Below, in pieces: positions 10,485 through 21,495 of a stretch of DNA of 64,000 bases. The notes under the pieces were generated by a model that did not search any database, was not told the DNA's origin, and saw nothing but the letters and a program-made list of their open reading frames with translations. The position numbers and the translations under genes are program-made. This DNA comes from Sphingomonadales bacterium Ga0077559 (GTDB lineage: Bacteria > Pseudomonadota > Alphaproteobacteria > Sphingomonadales > Sphingomonadaceae): assembly GCA_001464315.1 (NCBI GenBank), contig LNFK01000033.1, positions 1 through 64,000 on the forward strand. Direction: 5' to 3'. How positions within the stretch are numbered: the stretch's first letter is position 1; each line of letters starts with the position of its first letter.

Positions 10485-11342
10485 TACCGTTCCGGTCAAA
10501 TCTGCGAGAAAAGAGCGGACCCGCTTCGCATTCATCCCCAGATCGCTCGCCCCGACCCGGCTAACCGAGCGCATATCGACTACACTGCCCTCGCCTGTAT
10601 CGGTCGGACGGACTCGTAGCACCACGTCATCCTTAAATCGGAACAAGGCACTGGTTTCTGTCGCTTCCAGATGTCCCACATCTGGCGACGAAGCTACCAC
10701 ATCCCAGCCCCGCGCTTCGGCAAGCCGCGTAGCCTTAGCTATTACTAACGGCACAGGCTCATTGATGCGCACCGACCGGATATCGCCATAGGCTTTCTGA
10801 TGGACCGTCACCCATCGTTGCTGCGGCGTCAAACCACGCATCGCTTCGTCATCCGCGCCGGGAATATTGTCGAGATTGTCTGCCCGCAACTGGAGAGTTT
10901 GAAACGCCGGAGGATCGGCAAGGTCGGTCGACACATCATGAATAGCTGGCACGGTCAATGCGGCGAACAAAAACGTTCCGACCCAACCTACATAGACCAA
11001 CGCTGCCAGCATACCGGCCCAGCGCCGCATGCGAGGCGGTGGCGAAATCGCTTTTTTTGCGCGCCACGAAAACAGCAATCCGAACAAAATCGCGCCGATG
11101 CCCAAGAAAAATGCCCAGGTAACGCCCTTCAATCCGGTTGTATAATCCCAGAATCCCCAGCCCGTGCCGAGCGCCGAAATCAACCCCCAAAAAAATGCGC
11201 CGATACCGGCAGCGAGAACCAGATTTCCCTGAAAATCGAACCTGTTTTTCGGAAGCGCAGCAGTTTCAGGCGGGGGTGGCGAATAAGTTGTCGCCTGAGG
11301 AGCTGCTTCGACAGGCTCTACCGGAATTTCCTGTTCACTCAT
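10470..11342 (-). CDS. DUF1499 domain-containing membrane protein
   Basis: N-terminal TM segments then VHQKAYGDIRSVRINEPVPLVIAKATRLAEARGWDVV...RFKDDVVLRVRPTDTGEGSVVDMRSVSRVGASDLGMNAKRVRSFL. Confidence 0.82.
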   Translation of the reverse strand: MSEQEIPVEPVEAAPQATTYSPPPPETAALPKNRFDFQGNLVLAAGIGAFFWGLISALGTGWGFWDYTTGLKGVTWAFFLGIGAILFGLLFSWRAKKAISPPPRMRRWAGMLAALVYVGWVGTFLFAALTVPAIHDVSTDLADPPAFQTLQLRADNLDNIPGADDEAMRGLTPQQRWVTVHQKAYGDIRSVRINEPVPLVIAKATRLAEARGWDVVASSPDVGHLEATETSALFRFKDDVVLRVRPTDTGEGSVVDMRSVSRVGASDLGMNAKRVRSFLADLTGTVTAAK

Positions 11343-11481
11343 CGTCGCAACTCCCAACCCAATGTCGATTAAGTCGGGCAGGTTAGTAGAAGTTCCCACC
11401 AAAGGCAATTTGCTGATACCGCTGTGTTGACAGGCTATACATTCAATTGGACAAATCGGGCGGGCGCTGACAGGAGGCGGC

Positions 11482-12717
11482 ATGTTTACTGACCCTGTCC
11501 TGCAGAAGCGCGCCAAGCGATTTGTCCTGTTGACGGTGTTCATATATTCGATGGGCTTCGGCATAGTCATGCCGGTCTTACCCGATCTGATTCGGGAGCT
11601 TACCAAGGTCAGCCTGTCGGAAGCCACACGCATCGGAGCGTGGATCGGAGCCGCCTACGGGATTTTTCAATTCCTGATGGGCCCGTTAATGGGCAATCTC
11701 GGCGACCGTTTCGGACGGAGACCGATATTTCTGGTTTCGCTTTTCGGATTCGGCGCCGACTTCTTGCTCATGGGCTTTGCGCCATCGATTATCTGGCTGT
11801 TCATTGGCCGTGCCATCGCGGGCGGTTTTGGTGCGGTGTTCGGCCCGGCGAATGCGGCCATGGCAGATATGTCCACTGCTGAAGATCGCGCTGCCAGTTT
11901 CGGTAAGGTCGGCGCGGCTTTTGGGCTCGGGTTCATCCTAGGCCCTGCGATGGGCGGATTGCTGGCAGATTACGGCACGCGATTGCCGTTTTTTGTCGCC
12001 GGCGGCCTTGCATTTGCAAATGGTATTTACGGCTATTTCGTTTTTCCTGAAACAATGCCCAAAGAACGTCAGCGACCCTTCGAATGGAAACGCGCCAACC
12101 CGCTCGGCGCGCTTGCGACGCTTGGCAAAATCAAAGGCATATTGCCCATCGCATTCATCTATTTCTTATGGGTGTGCGCGACCAATATTTATCCCGCGAC
12201 TTGGGCCTTCTTTGCGCCTGCGCAATTCGGCTGGGACAGCAAAATGGTCGGAATTTCGCTGACCTTGGTCGGTGTATCGATGCTGTTATTCCAGTCGCTT
12301 GTTATCGGCCGTGCAGTCAAACGCTTTGGCGAGCGGACGACTGCGATGATCGGGATGGGGTTCGGCCTTGCCAGTTTTACCATCACAGCGTTTCTTACCA
12401 ACGGCGCCATCGCCCTGACGCTCAACGTCTTGAACGGCTTTTCGGGCATGGCTATGCCTGCGATCAATGCGATGATGTCGCGGCGTACTCCGCCCGATCA
12501 GCAGGGCGAACTGCAGGGGCTGAACGGCAGCATGTCGGCGCTTGCGTTCCTGATGGCGCAGCTTGTTTATAACAATGTGTTATCGACGTTTACCGGTGAT
12601 CGCGCTCCGGTATACTTTCCAGGCGCGCCGTTCTTGATTGCGGCAGGCCTGAGCATCGTAACACTCTCTGCGCTTTTCTTCTTGTCTAAGCGCGACCCGG
12701 CCTCTGCGCCGGCTTAA
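11482..12717 (+). CDS. MFS transporter, TCR/Tet-like
   Basis: 411 aa polytopic; GFGIVMPVLPDLIREL, GNLGDRFGRRPIFLVSL, GPAMGGLLADYGTRLPFFVAGG. Confidence 0.82.
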   Translation: MFTDPVLQKRAKRFVLLTVFIYSMGFGIVMPVLPDLIRELTKVSLSEATRIGAWIGAAYGIFQFLMGPLMGNLGDRFGRRPIFLVSLFGFGADFLLMGFAPSIIWLFIGRAIAGGFGAVFGPANAAMADMSTAEDRAASFGKVGAAFGLGFILGPAMGGLLADYGTRLPFFVAGGLAFANGIYGYFVFPETMPKERQRPFEWKRANPLGALATLGKIKGILPIAFIYFLWVCATNIYPATWAFFAPAQFGWDSKMVGISLTLVGVSMLLFQSLVIGRAVKRFGERTTAMIGMGFGLASFTITAFLTNGAIALTLNVLNGFSGMAMPAINAMMSRRTPPDQQGELQGLNGSMSALAFLMAQLVYNNVLSTFTGDRAPVYFPGAPFLIAAGLSIVTLSALFFLSKRDPASAPA

Positions 12718-12719
12718 TT

Positions 12720-13208
12720 ATGATTATGTTATGCCCACTTTTCAGCTTGCCTCCTGCTGACGTCGAAAAGCTGCTCGATGATGCTTTTGGCACCGACCGG
12801 CATCAGCGCACAGCATATTTGCTGCGGAAAGGCATGCCGGTCATCGACCATCTCTCGTTCGGCATTGAGGACGGCAAAGCTGTCATTGGCAGCATCCAGT
12901 GCTGGCCAATTGCGATCGATGACGCGAAGCTAGTATTAGTTGGGCCGGTCGCGGTTTCACCCCACCGGCAAAATAGCGGGCTTGGCAAACAACTGATGCA
13001 CGCAATGCTAGCAGCAACAACCGCTGCCGATGCACCGATGGTGATGATCGGCGATCCTGAATATTATGGTCGCTTCGGGTTTGACGCCATCGGCACAGTC
13101 GGGTGGACGTTGCCCGGACCTTGGGATCCGAGACGATTATTGTTGCGCAACCCTGACAATGTCTCGCTGCCCATTACGGGAAGGTTGGGACCGCGGACTA
13201 GGCTTTGA
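12720..13208 (+). CDS. GNAT family N-acetyltransferase (YhbS-like)
   Basis: VGPVAVSPHRQNSGLGKQLMHAML acetyl-CoA motif; GDPEYYGRFGFD. Confidence 0.85.
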   Translation: MIMLCPLFSLPPADVEKLLDDAFGTDRHQRTAYLLRKGMPVIDHLSFGIEDGKAVIGSIQCWPIAIDDAKLVLVGPVAVSPHRQNSGLGKQLMHAMLAATTAADAPMVMIGDPEYYGRFGFDAIGTVGWTLPGPWDPRRLLLRNPDNVSLPITGRLGPRTRL

Positions 13209-13239
13209 CGATGGGCGGGTTTCGCCGTATCGCCACGAC

Positions 13240-13791
13240 ATGCCTTATGACGCGCCCGATCTTGCCAAGCTAAGCCTCACCGACATTGCCGAACTGGTCG
13301 CCGCGCGCAAATTGCCTCCTGTCGAAAGCTGGCAGCCGGAAAACTCCGGCGACAGCGAGATGCGGATCGCAGCCGATGGCAAATGGTACCATCAAGGCGG
13401 CGAAATAACGCGACCGGCGATGATCCGTGCCTTTTCCGGTCTACTTCGCCGCGACGCCGATGGCAGCCACTGGCTGGTGACCCCGCAGCAGAAGCTGGCA
13501 ATCGAAGTCGAAGATGCGCCGTTCATCGCGGTTGAACTGCAAAGTGCCGGGGAAAGCGAAAACCGCACGCTGGCGTTTCGTCTGAACAGCGATGACCTCG
13601 TTGTGGCCGGACCGGAGCATAAAATCGAATTGCGGGATGCCCTCCCCTATCTGCACGTCCGCGGCGGTTTATGGGCCAAGATGGCAAGGCCGGTCTATTA
13701 TGAACTCGCCGAAATTGCGCTTGCAGAGAGTTCAGGTACACACCGCGTTTGGAGCGACGGTGTAGACTTTGCCATCGGTTCGCTTGCATGA
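13240..13791 (+). CDS. DUF1285 domain-containing protein
   Basis: LPPVESWQPENSGDSEMRIAADGKWYHQGGEITRPAMIRAFSGLLRRDADGSHWLVTPQQKLAIEVEDAPFIAVE. Confidence 0.85.
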   Translation: MPYDAPDLAKLSLTDIAELVAARKLPPVESWQPENSGDSEMRIAADGKWYHQGGEITRPAMIRAFSGLLRRDADGSHWLVTPQQKLAIEVEDAPFIAVELQSAGESENRTLAFRLNSDDLVVAGPEHKIELRDALPYLHVRGGLWAKMARPVYYELAEIALAESSGTHRVWSDGVDFAIGSLA

Positions 13792-14360
13792 GCTGGATCC
13801 AGCGGATCGAGGCCGCACTTGACCCCGCACGGTCTATTCCGATCGAAGACGAACGCTATCTCGGCGACGACGGCCACCGCGCTGCAGCCGTCCTGATCCC
13901 TATCACCGACCGCAGCGAACCCGGAGTTATCCTGACGCAGCGGCCCAACTGGCTGCGCAGTCATGCAGGCCAAGTCGCCTTTCCAGGAGGCAAGGTTGAC
14001 GACGTCGACGCCGATGCAATTTCTGCTGCGTTGCGCGAAGCAAATGAGGAACTCAGCCTCTGTCCAAATGACGTGCAGATACTCGGCGTGGCGGACACTT
14101 ATTATTCGGGCAGCGGCTATCGCATCGAACCGGTGGTTGGCATCATTCCGCCCGACTTGCCGCTGCGTGCGAACCCCGAGGAAGTCGAGGACTGGTTCGA
14201 AGTCCCCCTCGACTTCCTGCTTGATCCCGCCAATGCCTTGAAGAAGGAGACGATATGGAATGGGCAGCGGCGGACCTATTATGACATGCAATGGAGAGAG
14301 CGGCGAATTTGGGGGGTTACCGCCGGGATCATCGCGAATCTGGCGCGGCGGTTGATGTGA
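13788..14360 (+). CDS. NUDIX hydrolase, CoA pyrophosphatase-like
   Basis: VAFPGGKVDDVDADAISAALREANEEL Nudix box; ATGA overlap with preceding gene. Confidence 0.88.
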   Translation: MSWIQRIEAALDPARSIPIEDERYLGDDGHRAAAVLIPITDRSEPGVILTQRPNWLRSHAGQVAFPGGKVDDVDADAISAALREANEELSLCPNDVQILGVADTYYSGSGYRIEPVVGIIPPDLPLRANPEEVEDWFEVPLDFLLDPANALKKETIWNGQRRTYYDMQWRERRIWGVTAGIIANLARRLM

Positions 14361-15586
14361 CTGACCGAATTTTGCCCGACGCGGCCTGGCGCCATTCGGA
14401 CCGTCTGCGCAAAGTTGTCGCTGCATTGGCGGACGAGCATGGCGGCCCGCGTTATGTTGGCGGTGCGGTGCGCGATACTCTGCTTGGCCTTGACGTCGCC
14501 GACGTCGATCTGGCGACCATTCTACATCCCGAGGTAGTGGTTGACCGGCTCGAAGCAGCTGGCATCAAGGCCGTTCCGACCGGCCTCGATCATGGCACGG
14601 TGACCGCTGTAGCCGATGGCAGGAATTACGAAATTACAACGCTTCGCAGCGATGTCGCCACCGATGGCAGGCGGGCAGTTGTGGCGTTCGCAACGGACTG
14701 GTGCGAAGACGCCGCGCGGCGCGATTTCACCATCAACGCGCTTTATGCCGACCCGGCCACGGGCAAGATATTTGATTATTTCGGCGGCTTGCAGGATCTG
14801 GAGGACGGCTCCGTTCGCTTCATCGGTGATGCCGACCAACGCATCGCCGAGGATTTCTTGCGAATACTGCGCTATTTTCGTTTTCTGGCCCGCTATGGTC
14901 GCGGCGATGTTGATGCCGCAGCGATTAATGCCTGCGCCAAAGGCGCGCACGGCCTGACCGCATTATCGCGCGAGCGTATTGCGCAGGAGCTCACCAAACT
15001 GTTGGTCTTGCCCAGCGCCGTCACAGCTATCGGTTTGATGATAGAGCACCGGATTTTTGCACCGTTTTTGCCAGAGCTTGCCGAAGACGCAGGGCCAAAA
15101 TTCACCGCGTTGAAGGAGCGAGAAGACAAATTCCAACAACCACCCTCTCTTCAAGCGCGGTTGCTTACCTTATTACCGAAAGACCCCGCGACCGTTGATC
15201 GCGTTGCGGCGCGGCTGAAGCTTTCGAATAAATTGCGTGAAGGCCTTTCGAGCCGCGTTAAGTCTGACATACCAACGTCCCAGAATATCCAGGCCTTGGC
15301 GTATCAGAGCGGTATGCCGTGCGCTGTGGATGTAACAATGCTCTACGCTACTGACGGAGATGTCGGCGATTGCCTAGTGCAGCTAGACGGATGGCAGGTG
15401 CCCGAATTAGGCCTGAAAGGCGGAGAGCTGATTGTTATGGGACTTCATCCCGGACCGATGGTGGCCAAGACCCTCCGACTGATCGAAGCCCGCTGGATTT
15501 CAGAAGGGTTTCCATCGGCTCACCGGCTCACCGAGATCGCACGTCAAAGTGTCGCAGACGCCCTGTCTGCTTCGAGAAAAGCATAA
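14357..15586 (+). CDS. CCA tRNA nucleotidyltransferase / poly(A) polymerase family
   Basis: YVGGAVRDTLLGLDVADVDLAT, RRDFTINALYAD, RIAEDFLRILRYFRFLARYG. GTG start at 14357 overlapping the upstream stop (GTGA). Confidence 0.93.
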   Translation: MTDRILPDAAWRHSDRLRKVVAALADEHGGPRYVGGAVRDTLLGLDVADVDLATILHPEVVVDRLEAAGIKAVPTGLDHGTVTAVADGRNYEITTLRSDVATDGRRAVVAFATDWCEDAARRDFTINALYADPATGKIFDYFGGLQDLEDGSVRFIGDADQRIAEDFLRILRYFRFLARYGRGDVDAAAINACAKGAHGLTALSRERIAQELTKLLVLPSAVTAIGLMIEHRIFAPFLPELAEDAGPKFTALKEREDKFQQPPSLQARLLTLLPKDPATVDRVAARLKLSNKLREGLSSRVKSDIPTSQNIQALAYQSGMPCAVDVTMLYATDGDVGDCLVQLDGWQVPELGLKGGELIVMGLHPGPMVAKTLRLIEARWISEGFPSAHRLTEIARQSVADALSASRKA

Positions 15587-17289
15587 GCTGCGTCCGCATT
15601 CATCGGGCGGGCATAATAATAGCCTTGCCCGACCGAGCAGCCAAGGCGGCGCAAGACGTCGGAAATTTCTTCGCTCTCTATACCCTCGGCCGTTGTTTTC
15701 ATGCCGAGTGCACGCGCCAGTGACAGCACGGTGCGGACAATCGCGCGTTTATCCTTATCGATCATCATATCGGTCACAAAGCTGCGGTCGATTTTGAGCA
15801 CATCGATCGGTAATTGTTGGAGATAGGCAAGGTTGGAATAACCGGTACCAAAATCATCCATCGCCAAATGCGTATCCAAATCCTTGAGCGACTCAAGCAA
15901 TCGTTTTGCGCCGTCCGGGTCATTGATAAATGCGCTTTCGGTAAGTTCCAGCGTCATTCGGTTGCCCGCGATATCTGCATCGGATAACGCCGAGCGGACC
16001 GCGCCGACGACATCATCGCGTTGCATCTGCACCGCCGACATATTGACCGAAATCCGGAATTCCGATGCCGACGCCGAACGCGCGTCCCAGTCTGCAATTG
16101 TACGCGCCGCCTGATCAAGCGCCCACCGGCCCAGCGGAACGATCAATCCGCTTTCCTCTGCAACCGGGATAAAATCAACTGGCGAGATTGCCCCCAGATC
16201 GGGATGCTGCCAACGCGCCAGCGCCTCGAAGCCACTCAATGAACCAGTCGCGAGATCGACAAGCGGCTGGTAATGCAGTTCGAGTTCGCCGCGCTGCAAT
16301 GCCCGGCGCAAATCGGTTTCCAGACTGAAGCGGCGGCGCGCCGTGTCGAGCGTGCCAGTTGCGTATAATTCGAACGACTTGGTAAATTTCGCACGTTTCA
16401 GCGCAATTTGCGCGTGGCGTAACGTGTCCATAGGATCGTCCGCGCCAACCTCCCCCACCGCCGCTGCGAACGCACACTCGACCTGAATTTCAAGGTTGGA
16501 CAGCTGACAAGGTTCGACGAAAGCGTCGGCCAGCCGCTTTGCGATGCGCGTAACGTCTTGCTTGTCGTGGCCCAAGTGGACAAATAACGCAAACTCGTTG
16601 CCGCCAAGACGGCAGAGGATTTCATTGCTGCGGATTCGTGAATTCAGGCGGCGGGCGACCGTGATGATGAGTTCATCGCCCGCCATCGCGCCGACCGATT
16701 CGTTCACCCGGCTAAAGCGGGCCATGTCGACGAGGATGATTGCGTAGGCTTTAGCTGCATCCGATGCGGTTAGTGCCTCAATGGCCCCTTCCACCTCTTC
16801 TTCGAAACCGGTACGATTGCAAAAGCCGGTGAGGCTGTCACTCAGCATTTCGCGGCGCAGGTTTATGCGGCTAATCGCTTCGGCAGTGCGGTCGACAATT
16901 GACAGCAGGAGCAGATCTCTATCCTCGCCAAATCGCGCGACGCTTATTTCGAGTTCGCGGCGATTAACGGTATCCGGCGATTGCCAGCACTCAAAATGCG
17001 TATCGCGGCCTGCGTCGACCATGCCAAAGACCCGCTGCGCCAGCGAGGCCATGTCGAGACCGGACTCGCGCTTGAAACCCAGCGCCAGATCGTCAAATTT
17101 ACTATTGCTCAAGACGTGCCGAACTGCGTTGTCCTGGATTCGGAAAATCGCTCCCGAAATTGGCAGTGACAGCACCCAGCCAAATTCTATCTTTGGATCA
17201 ACAGGTTGCAGCATTCGTCCCTTGCTCAGCATCGTGCTGAAGGGCGACTTATCGTATTTAGGGCTGCGCGCTTTATATTCCATCGCCAA
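15544..17289 (-). CDS. GGDEF-EAL protein with degenerate GGNEF; EAL domain looks intact
   Basis: GGDEF region LCRLGGNEFALFV; EAL region FEALARWQHP, LELTESAFI, MDDFGTGYSNLAYL, LKIDRSFV, TAEGIES, GQGYYYARPM. Confidence 0.92.
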   Translation of the reverse strand: MAMEYKARSPKYDKSPFSTMLSKGRMLQPVDPKIEFGWVLSLPISGAIFRIQDNAVRHVLSNSKFDDLALGFKRESGLDMASLAQRVFGMVDAGRDTHFECWQSPDTVNRRELEISVARFGEDRDLLLLSIVDRTAEAISRINLRREMLSDSLTGFCNRTGFEEEVEGAIEALTASDAAKAYAIILVDMARFSRVNESVGAMAGDELIITVARRLNSRIRSNEILCRLGGNEFALFVHLGHDKQDVTRIAKRLADAFVEPCQLSNLEIQVECAFAAAVGEVGADDPMDTLRHAQIALKRAKFTKSFELYATGTLDTARRRFSLETDLRRALQRGELELHYQPLVDLATGSLSGFEALARWQHPDLGAISPVDFIPVAEESGLIVPLGRWALDQAARTIADWDARSASASEFRISVNMSAVQMQRDDVVGAVRSALSDADIAGNRMTLELTESAFINDPDGAKRLLESLKDLDTHLAMDDFGTGYSNLAYLQQLPIDVLKIDRSFVTDMMIDKDKRAIVRTVLSLARALGMKTTAEGIESEEISDVLRRLGCSVGQGYYYARPMNADAAYAFLEADRASATL

Positions 17290-17366
17290 CTACATTAGGC
17301 GGCAATTGTAAAAAATCGTCACTCGCATCGTGCCAAACAAAAGGTTAATTTTGCAGCAACGGGCCG

Positions 17367-19691
17367 TTAATCAAAACGATTATTGCGCGGAAATCCTTGG
17401 GGTGGCAATCGCCCCGCCGCGCCGCGCGCCACCCGCCACAAGGACATATCATTCTCGGTCCGCGTGCGTCCGCTATCGCCGCCCATTGCCCAGCTCAGCC
17501 CCTCACTCATCCGGAAGCAAATCGCGTCAGCCAGCCCGCCATCCTTATAGCGTTGCAGCGTCACCCCCTGCCCCTTGGCCATTTCAGGTATCTCGCTCAG
17601 TGGAAACGCCACAAGCTTTCGATTGTCACCAACAACCGCGACATATTGATCACGCAGCGCCGTATCGTCACTTGTTTCAGGAGGCGCTGGCCTGACAACT
17701 TTCAGCCGCGCGCCGGGTTTTAGCGTTACAACGGCGCGGCCCTTGCGCGTCTCAGCAATCACATCGGCCATTTTGGCGATGAAGCCCTTGCCGGTCGACG
17801 CCGCAAGCAGCATGCGGCCTGTGGGTATCCCAGGAAATACGGAAATGATGTCATTGCCCGCCTCGATATCGATCATCGATCCAACTGGTTCGCCGAACCC
17901 GCGCGCTCCCGGAAGCTTGTCGGCACCAAGCGTGTAAAAACGGCCATTGGCAGTCGCGATCAATATCTTGTCGGTCGTTTGCGTATGGAAGGCAAAGGCG
18001 AGCGCGTCGCCTTCCTTGAACTTGTAATCTTGTTTGGCCGAAAGGTCGGCATGGCCCTTCATCGCCTTGATCCAGCCGCGTTTCGACATGATGACCGTCA
18101 CCGGCTCGCGTTCGATAAAGGCCTCAAGCGAGATTTCGCGCGCCTGTCCGGCCTCTTCCAATGATGTGCGGCGGCGGCCAAGCTCTGTTTCTTCGGCATA
18201 GCCCTTGCGCAGAGCAGCAAGGTCCTTTTTTAGCCGCGTTTTTTGCCGTGCAGGGCTTTCGATCAGTTGAACCAAACCCTCGCGCTCGGCCTGCAGCGTG
18301 TCCAGTTCGCGGCGGAGTTCCATTTCTTCCAACTTGCGCAGCGACCGCAACCGCATGTTGAGGATAGCCTCCGCCTGCCGGTCGTTGAGCTCGAATTCCT
18401 GCATCATCACCGGCTTGGGCTCATCCTCTGTTCGAATGATCTCGATAATGCGATCAAGGTTGAGGAAAGCAATGATATAGCCTTGTAGCAACTCAAGCCG
18501 CGCGTCGATTTTTTCAAGCCGGTGCTGCGATTTGCGGACCAGCACCTCGATCTGGTGATACAGCCAGTGCCGCAGCACCTCGCCAAGACCCATTACCTTG
18601 GGCGTCCGCTGCGCATCGAGAACATTCATGTTGAGCGAGAAGCGCGTTTCGAGGTCGGTCAGGCGAAACAGTGCGTTTTTGAGGTCTTCGGGATCAACAT
18701 TGCGGCTCTTGGGCACCAGCACGATTCGGATTGCTTCGTCGCTTTCATCGCGAATATCGTCGAGAATAGGAAGTTTTTTGTCAGCTATCAGCTGCGCGAT
18801 CTGCTCGATCAGCTTGCCTTTTTGCACCTGATAGGGAATTTCGCTAACAACCAGCTGCCATGTGCCGCCGGGCTGTTTTTCGATCCCAGTGGTTTCCCAA
18901 TTACCGACTTCAGTGCGCCCGGTCGAAAAGCGCGCGCGCACCCGCATTGCGCCGCGTCCGGCGGCATAAGCCGCGCTGATGACGTCACGGCTGTCGACCA
19001 ACACACCGCCGGTGGCAAAATCGGGTCCTTGAACGATCCGCATGATCTGCTCGTGCGTCGCCTGCGGTTCATCGATCAGCAGCATGGCAGCATCGATAAT
19101 TTCGGCAGCGTTATGCGACGGAATACTAGTAGCCATACCAACGGCAATTCCGCTGGCTCCATTTGCGAGCAGGTTCGGGAACAGCCCGGGCATCACTTCT
19201 GGCTCTTCATCTTCGCCATTATATGTCGGACGGAAATCAGTGCCGTTTTCGTCGAGCCCGTTCATCAGCTCGATAGCGGTCTTGGTCAGCCGCGCTTCGG
19301 TATACCGATAGGCAGCCGCATTATCGCCATCGATATTGCCAAAATTCCCTTGCCCGTCGACCAAAGGATATCGTAACGAAAAGGTCTGTGCGAGACGGAC
19401 CATCGCATCGTATACCGACTGATCGCCATGCGGGTGATATTTACCAATGACATCGCCGACAACGCGCGCGCACTTTTTATAGCCTTGTGACGGGTCGAGC
19501 TTCAACAGCCGCATCGCCCACAAAAGCCGCCGATGAACTGGCTTCAAACCGTCGCGCAAATCGGGTAGCGACCGCGCTGTGATCGTCGACATCGCATAAA
19601 TCAGGTAGCGTTCCGACAGCGCCGCATCGAATGGTGCATCGACGATCGCGTCAAACGGGTCTTTTGCTGGCGGGTCGATAGTTTCGGACAT
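17367..19691 (-). CDS. parC: DNA topoisomerase IV subunit A
   Basis: [71 protein letters not shown]; start trimmed to [17 protein letters not shown]. Confidence 0.93.
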   Translation of the reverse strand: MSETIDPPAKDPFDAIVDAPFDAALSERYLIYAMSTITARSLPDLRDGLKPVHRRLLWAMRLLKLDPSQGYKKCARVVGDVIGKYHPHGDQSVYDAMVRLAQTFSLRYPLVDGQGNFGNIDGDNAAAYRYTEARLTKTAIELMNGLDENGTDFRPTYNGEDEEPEVMPGLFPNLLANGASGIAVGMATSIPSHNAAEIIDAAMLLIDEPQATHEQIMRIVQGPDFATGGVLVDSRDVISAAYAAGRGAMRVRARFSTGRTEVGNWETTGIEKQPGGTWQLVVSEIPYQVQKGKLIEQIAQLIADKKLPILDDIRDESDEAIRIVLVPKSRNVDPEDLKNALFRLTDLETRFSLNMNVLDAQRTPKVMGLGEVLRHWLYHQIEVLVRKSQHRLEKIDARLELLQGYIIAFLNLDRIIEIIRTEDEPKPVMMQEFELNDRQAEAILNMRLRSLRKLEEMELRRELDTLQAEREGLVQLIESPARQKTRLKKDLAALRKGYAEETELGRRRTSLEEAGQAREISLEAFIEREPVTVIMSKRGWIKAMKGHADLSAKQDYKFKEGDALAFAFHTQTTDKILIATANGRFYTLGADKLPGARGFGEPVGSMIDIEAGNDIISVFPGIPTGRMLLAASTGKGFIAKMADVIAETRKGRAVVTLKPGARLKVVRPAPPETSDDTALRDQYVAVVGDNRKLVAFPLSEIPEMAKGQGVTLQRYKDGGLADAICFRMSEGLSWAMGGDSGRTRTENDMSLWRVARGAAGRLPPQGFPRNNRFD

Positions 19692-19816
19692 TGCGCGTGC
19701 GATAGCGAGCCAGAGACTCGCCGCAAAGCGCATTTCGCATCAATCCACAGATTTGTTATCGGACGACCGCTCTGCTAACTGCCGCGCGACTCCACAGCCA
19801 CAAGAAGGCCCACCTG

Positions 19817-21130
19817 ATGATCCTACGTTATTCGCGCCCCGATATGGTCAAAATCTGGGAGCCGGAAAACCGTTTTCGAATCTGGTTCGAGATTGAGGCA
19901 CACGCGACCGACGCACTAGCCGATTTGGGAGTCGTGCCGAAATCGGCGGCGGAAGCGCTGTGGAAATGGTGGGCAACCAATCCGAATATCGATGTGCCCG
20001 CGATTGACGCCATTGAAGCGGTGACCAAGCATGATGTCATAGCATTTCTGACTTGGGTAGCGGAGCAGGTAGGCGACGAAGCGCGCTTCATGCATCAAGG
20101 CATGACGTCGTCCGACGTGTTAGACACCTGCCTTGCGGTGCAACTGACGCAAGCGAGCGACATATTGCTCGCCGATCTGGACGCTTTGCTTGCAGCGATC
20201 AAAACCCGCGCGATGGAGCATAAATTTACCCCGACCATAGGCCGTAGCCATGGGATCCATGCCGAACCGGTTACATTCGGGCTGAAACTTGCGCAGGCTT
20301 ATGCCGAATTTGCGCGTAGCCGCGAACGTCTGGTGGCGGCGCGTGCAGAGATTGCGACTTGCGCTATTTCGGGCGCAGTCGGCACTTTTGCCAATATTGA
20401 CCCAAAGGTCGAGGCGCACGTTGCCGCCAAATTGGGTCTCGCGGTCGAACCTGTATCAACCCAGGTCATTCCACGTGACCGTCACGCCATGTATTTTGCA
20501 GTGCTGGGTGTCATTGCTTCGTCCATCGAACGACTCGCTATCGAAGTCCGCCATTTACAGCGTACCGAAGTGCTCGAAGCCGAAGAATATTTCTCACCCG
20601 GGCAAAAGGGATCGTCGGCGATGCCGCATAAGCGCAACCCGATTTTGACCGAAAACCTGACCGGCCTTGCCCGTATGGTGCGCAGCGCGGTTACACCGGC
20701 GATGGAAAATGTTGCGCTTTGGCACGAACGAGATATCAGCCATTCGTCCGTTGAACGTTATATCGGCCCTGATGCGACAATTACGCTCGATTTCGCGCTT
20801 GGTCGCCTGACCGGCGTCATCGAAAAGCTCTTGGTCTATCCTGTCCGAATGCAGAAAAATCTCGATCGCATGGGCGGGCTTGTACATTCACAGCGGGTGT
20901 TGCTCGCGCTTACCCAAGCGGGCATCAGCCGTGAGGATAGCTACCGGATCGTTCAACGCAATGCGATGAAAGTGTGGGAGTCGGACGGTGCAGAGTCACT
21001 GATGGAATTACTCAAATCCGATGCCGATGTGGCCGCCAAAATGAGCGCCCAAGACATCGAAGAGCGGTTCAATCTTGATTACCACTTCAAACATGTCGAC
21101 ACGATCTTCGAACGGGTGTTCGGGCAATAA
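19817..21130 (+). CDS. purB: Adenylosuccinate lyase
   Basis: FMHQGMTSSDVLDTCLAVQL, GRSHGIHAEPVTFG, PGQKGSSAMPHKRNPILTENLTGLAR. Confidence 0.97.
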   Translation: MILRYSRPDMVKIWEPENRFRIWFEIEAHATDALADLGVVPKSAAEALWKWWATNPNIDVPAIDAIEAVTKHDVIAFLTWVAEQVGDEARFMHQGMTSSDVLDTCLAVQLTQASDILLADLDALLAAIKTRAMEHKFTPTIGRSHGIHAEPVTFGLKLAQAYAEFARSRERLVAARAEIATCAISGAVGTFANIDPKVEAHVAAKLGLAVEPVSTQVIPRDRHAMYFAVLGVIASSIERLAIEVRHLQRTEVLEAEEYFSPGQKGSSAMPHKRNPILTENLTGLARMVRSAVTPAMENVALWHERDISHSSVERYIGPDATITLDFALGRLTGVIEKLLVYPVRMQKNLDRMGGLVHSQRVLLALTQAGISREDSYRIVQRNAMKVWESDGAESLMELLKSDADVAAKMSAQDIEERFNLDYHFKHVDTIFERVFGQ

Positions 21131-21183
21131 TCCCTACCCAAAGCCAAATTCTTTCCATAAGGTGTGGGAATGGAGAACCTGAG

Positions 21184-21495
21184 ATGCGATTTTTAAAAAC
21201 ATTGATCTGGGTGACCGTCATCGTTGGCCTCATCGTGTTTGCAATCAACAATTGGGTACCGGTGTCTGTTAGCCTTTGGGGCGGCTTGCGGCTCGACAGC
21301 AAGTTGCCCGCCTTGGTCATTGCCTCCTTCCTTCTCGGTTTCTTTCCTCTTTATTTCGTACACCGCACGATGCTGTGGCGGATGCAGCGACGGATCGTGT
21401 CGCTGGAAGGTAATCAGCGCAGCTACGCACCGGTGGCACCTATTTCACCGCCGCCATCCCCACCGCCATCCTATGCATCGGGTGATGCGATATGA
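21184..21495 (+). CDS. LapA/DUF1049 family small membrane protein
   Basis: MRFLKTLIWVTVIVGLIVFAINNWVPVSVSLWGG...IASFLLGFFPLYFVHRTMLWRMQRRI. Confidence 0.8.
   Translation: MRFLKTLIWVTVIVGLIVFAINNWVPVSVSLWGGLRLDSKLPALVIASFLLGFFPLYFVHRTMLWRMQRRIVSLEGNQRSYAPVAPISPPPSPPPSYASGDAI

Noticed and set aside
11482-12717. Tetracycline resistance determinant
   Set aside because: It is Tet/TCR-like by general MFS motifs only; substrate cannot be assigned and context is housekeeping.
18522-19376. 284-aa plus-strand ORF antisense to parC
   Set aside because: Antisense shadow; parC frame is conserved across the whole span.
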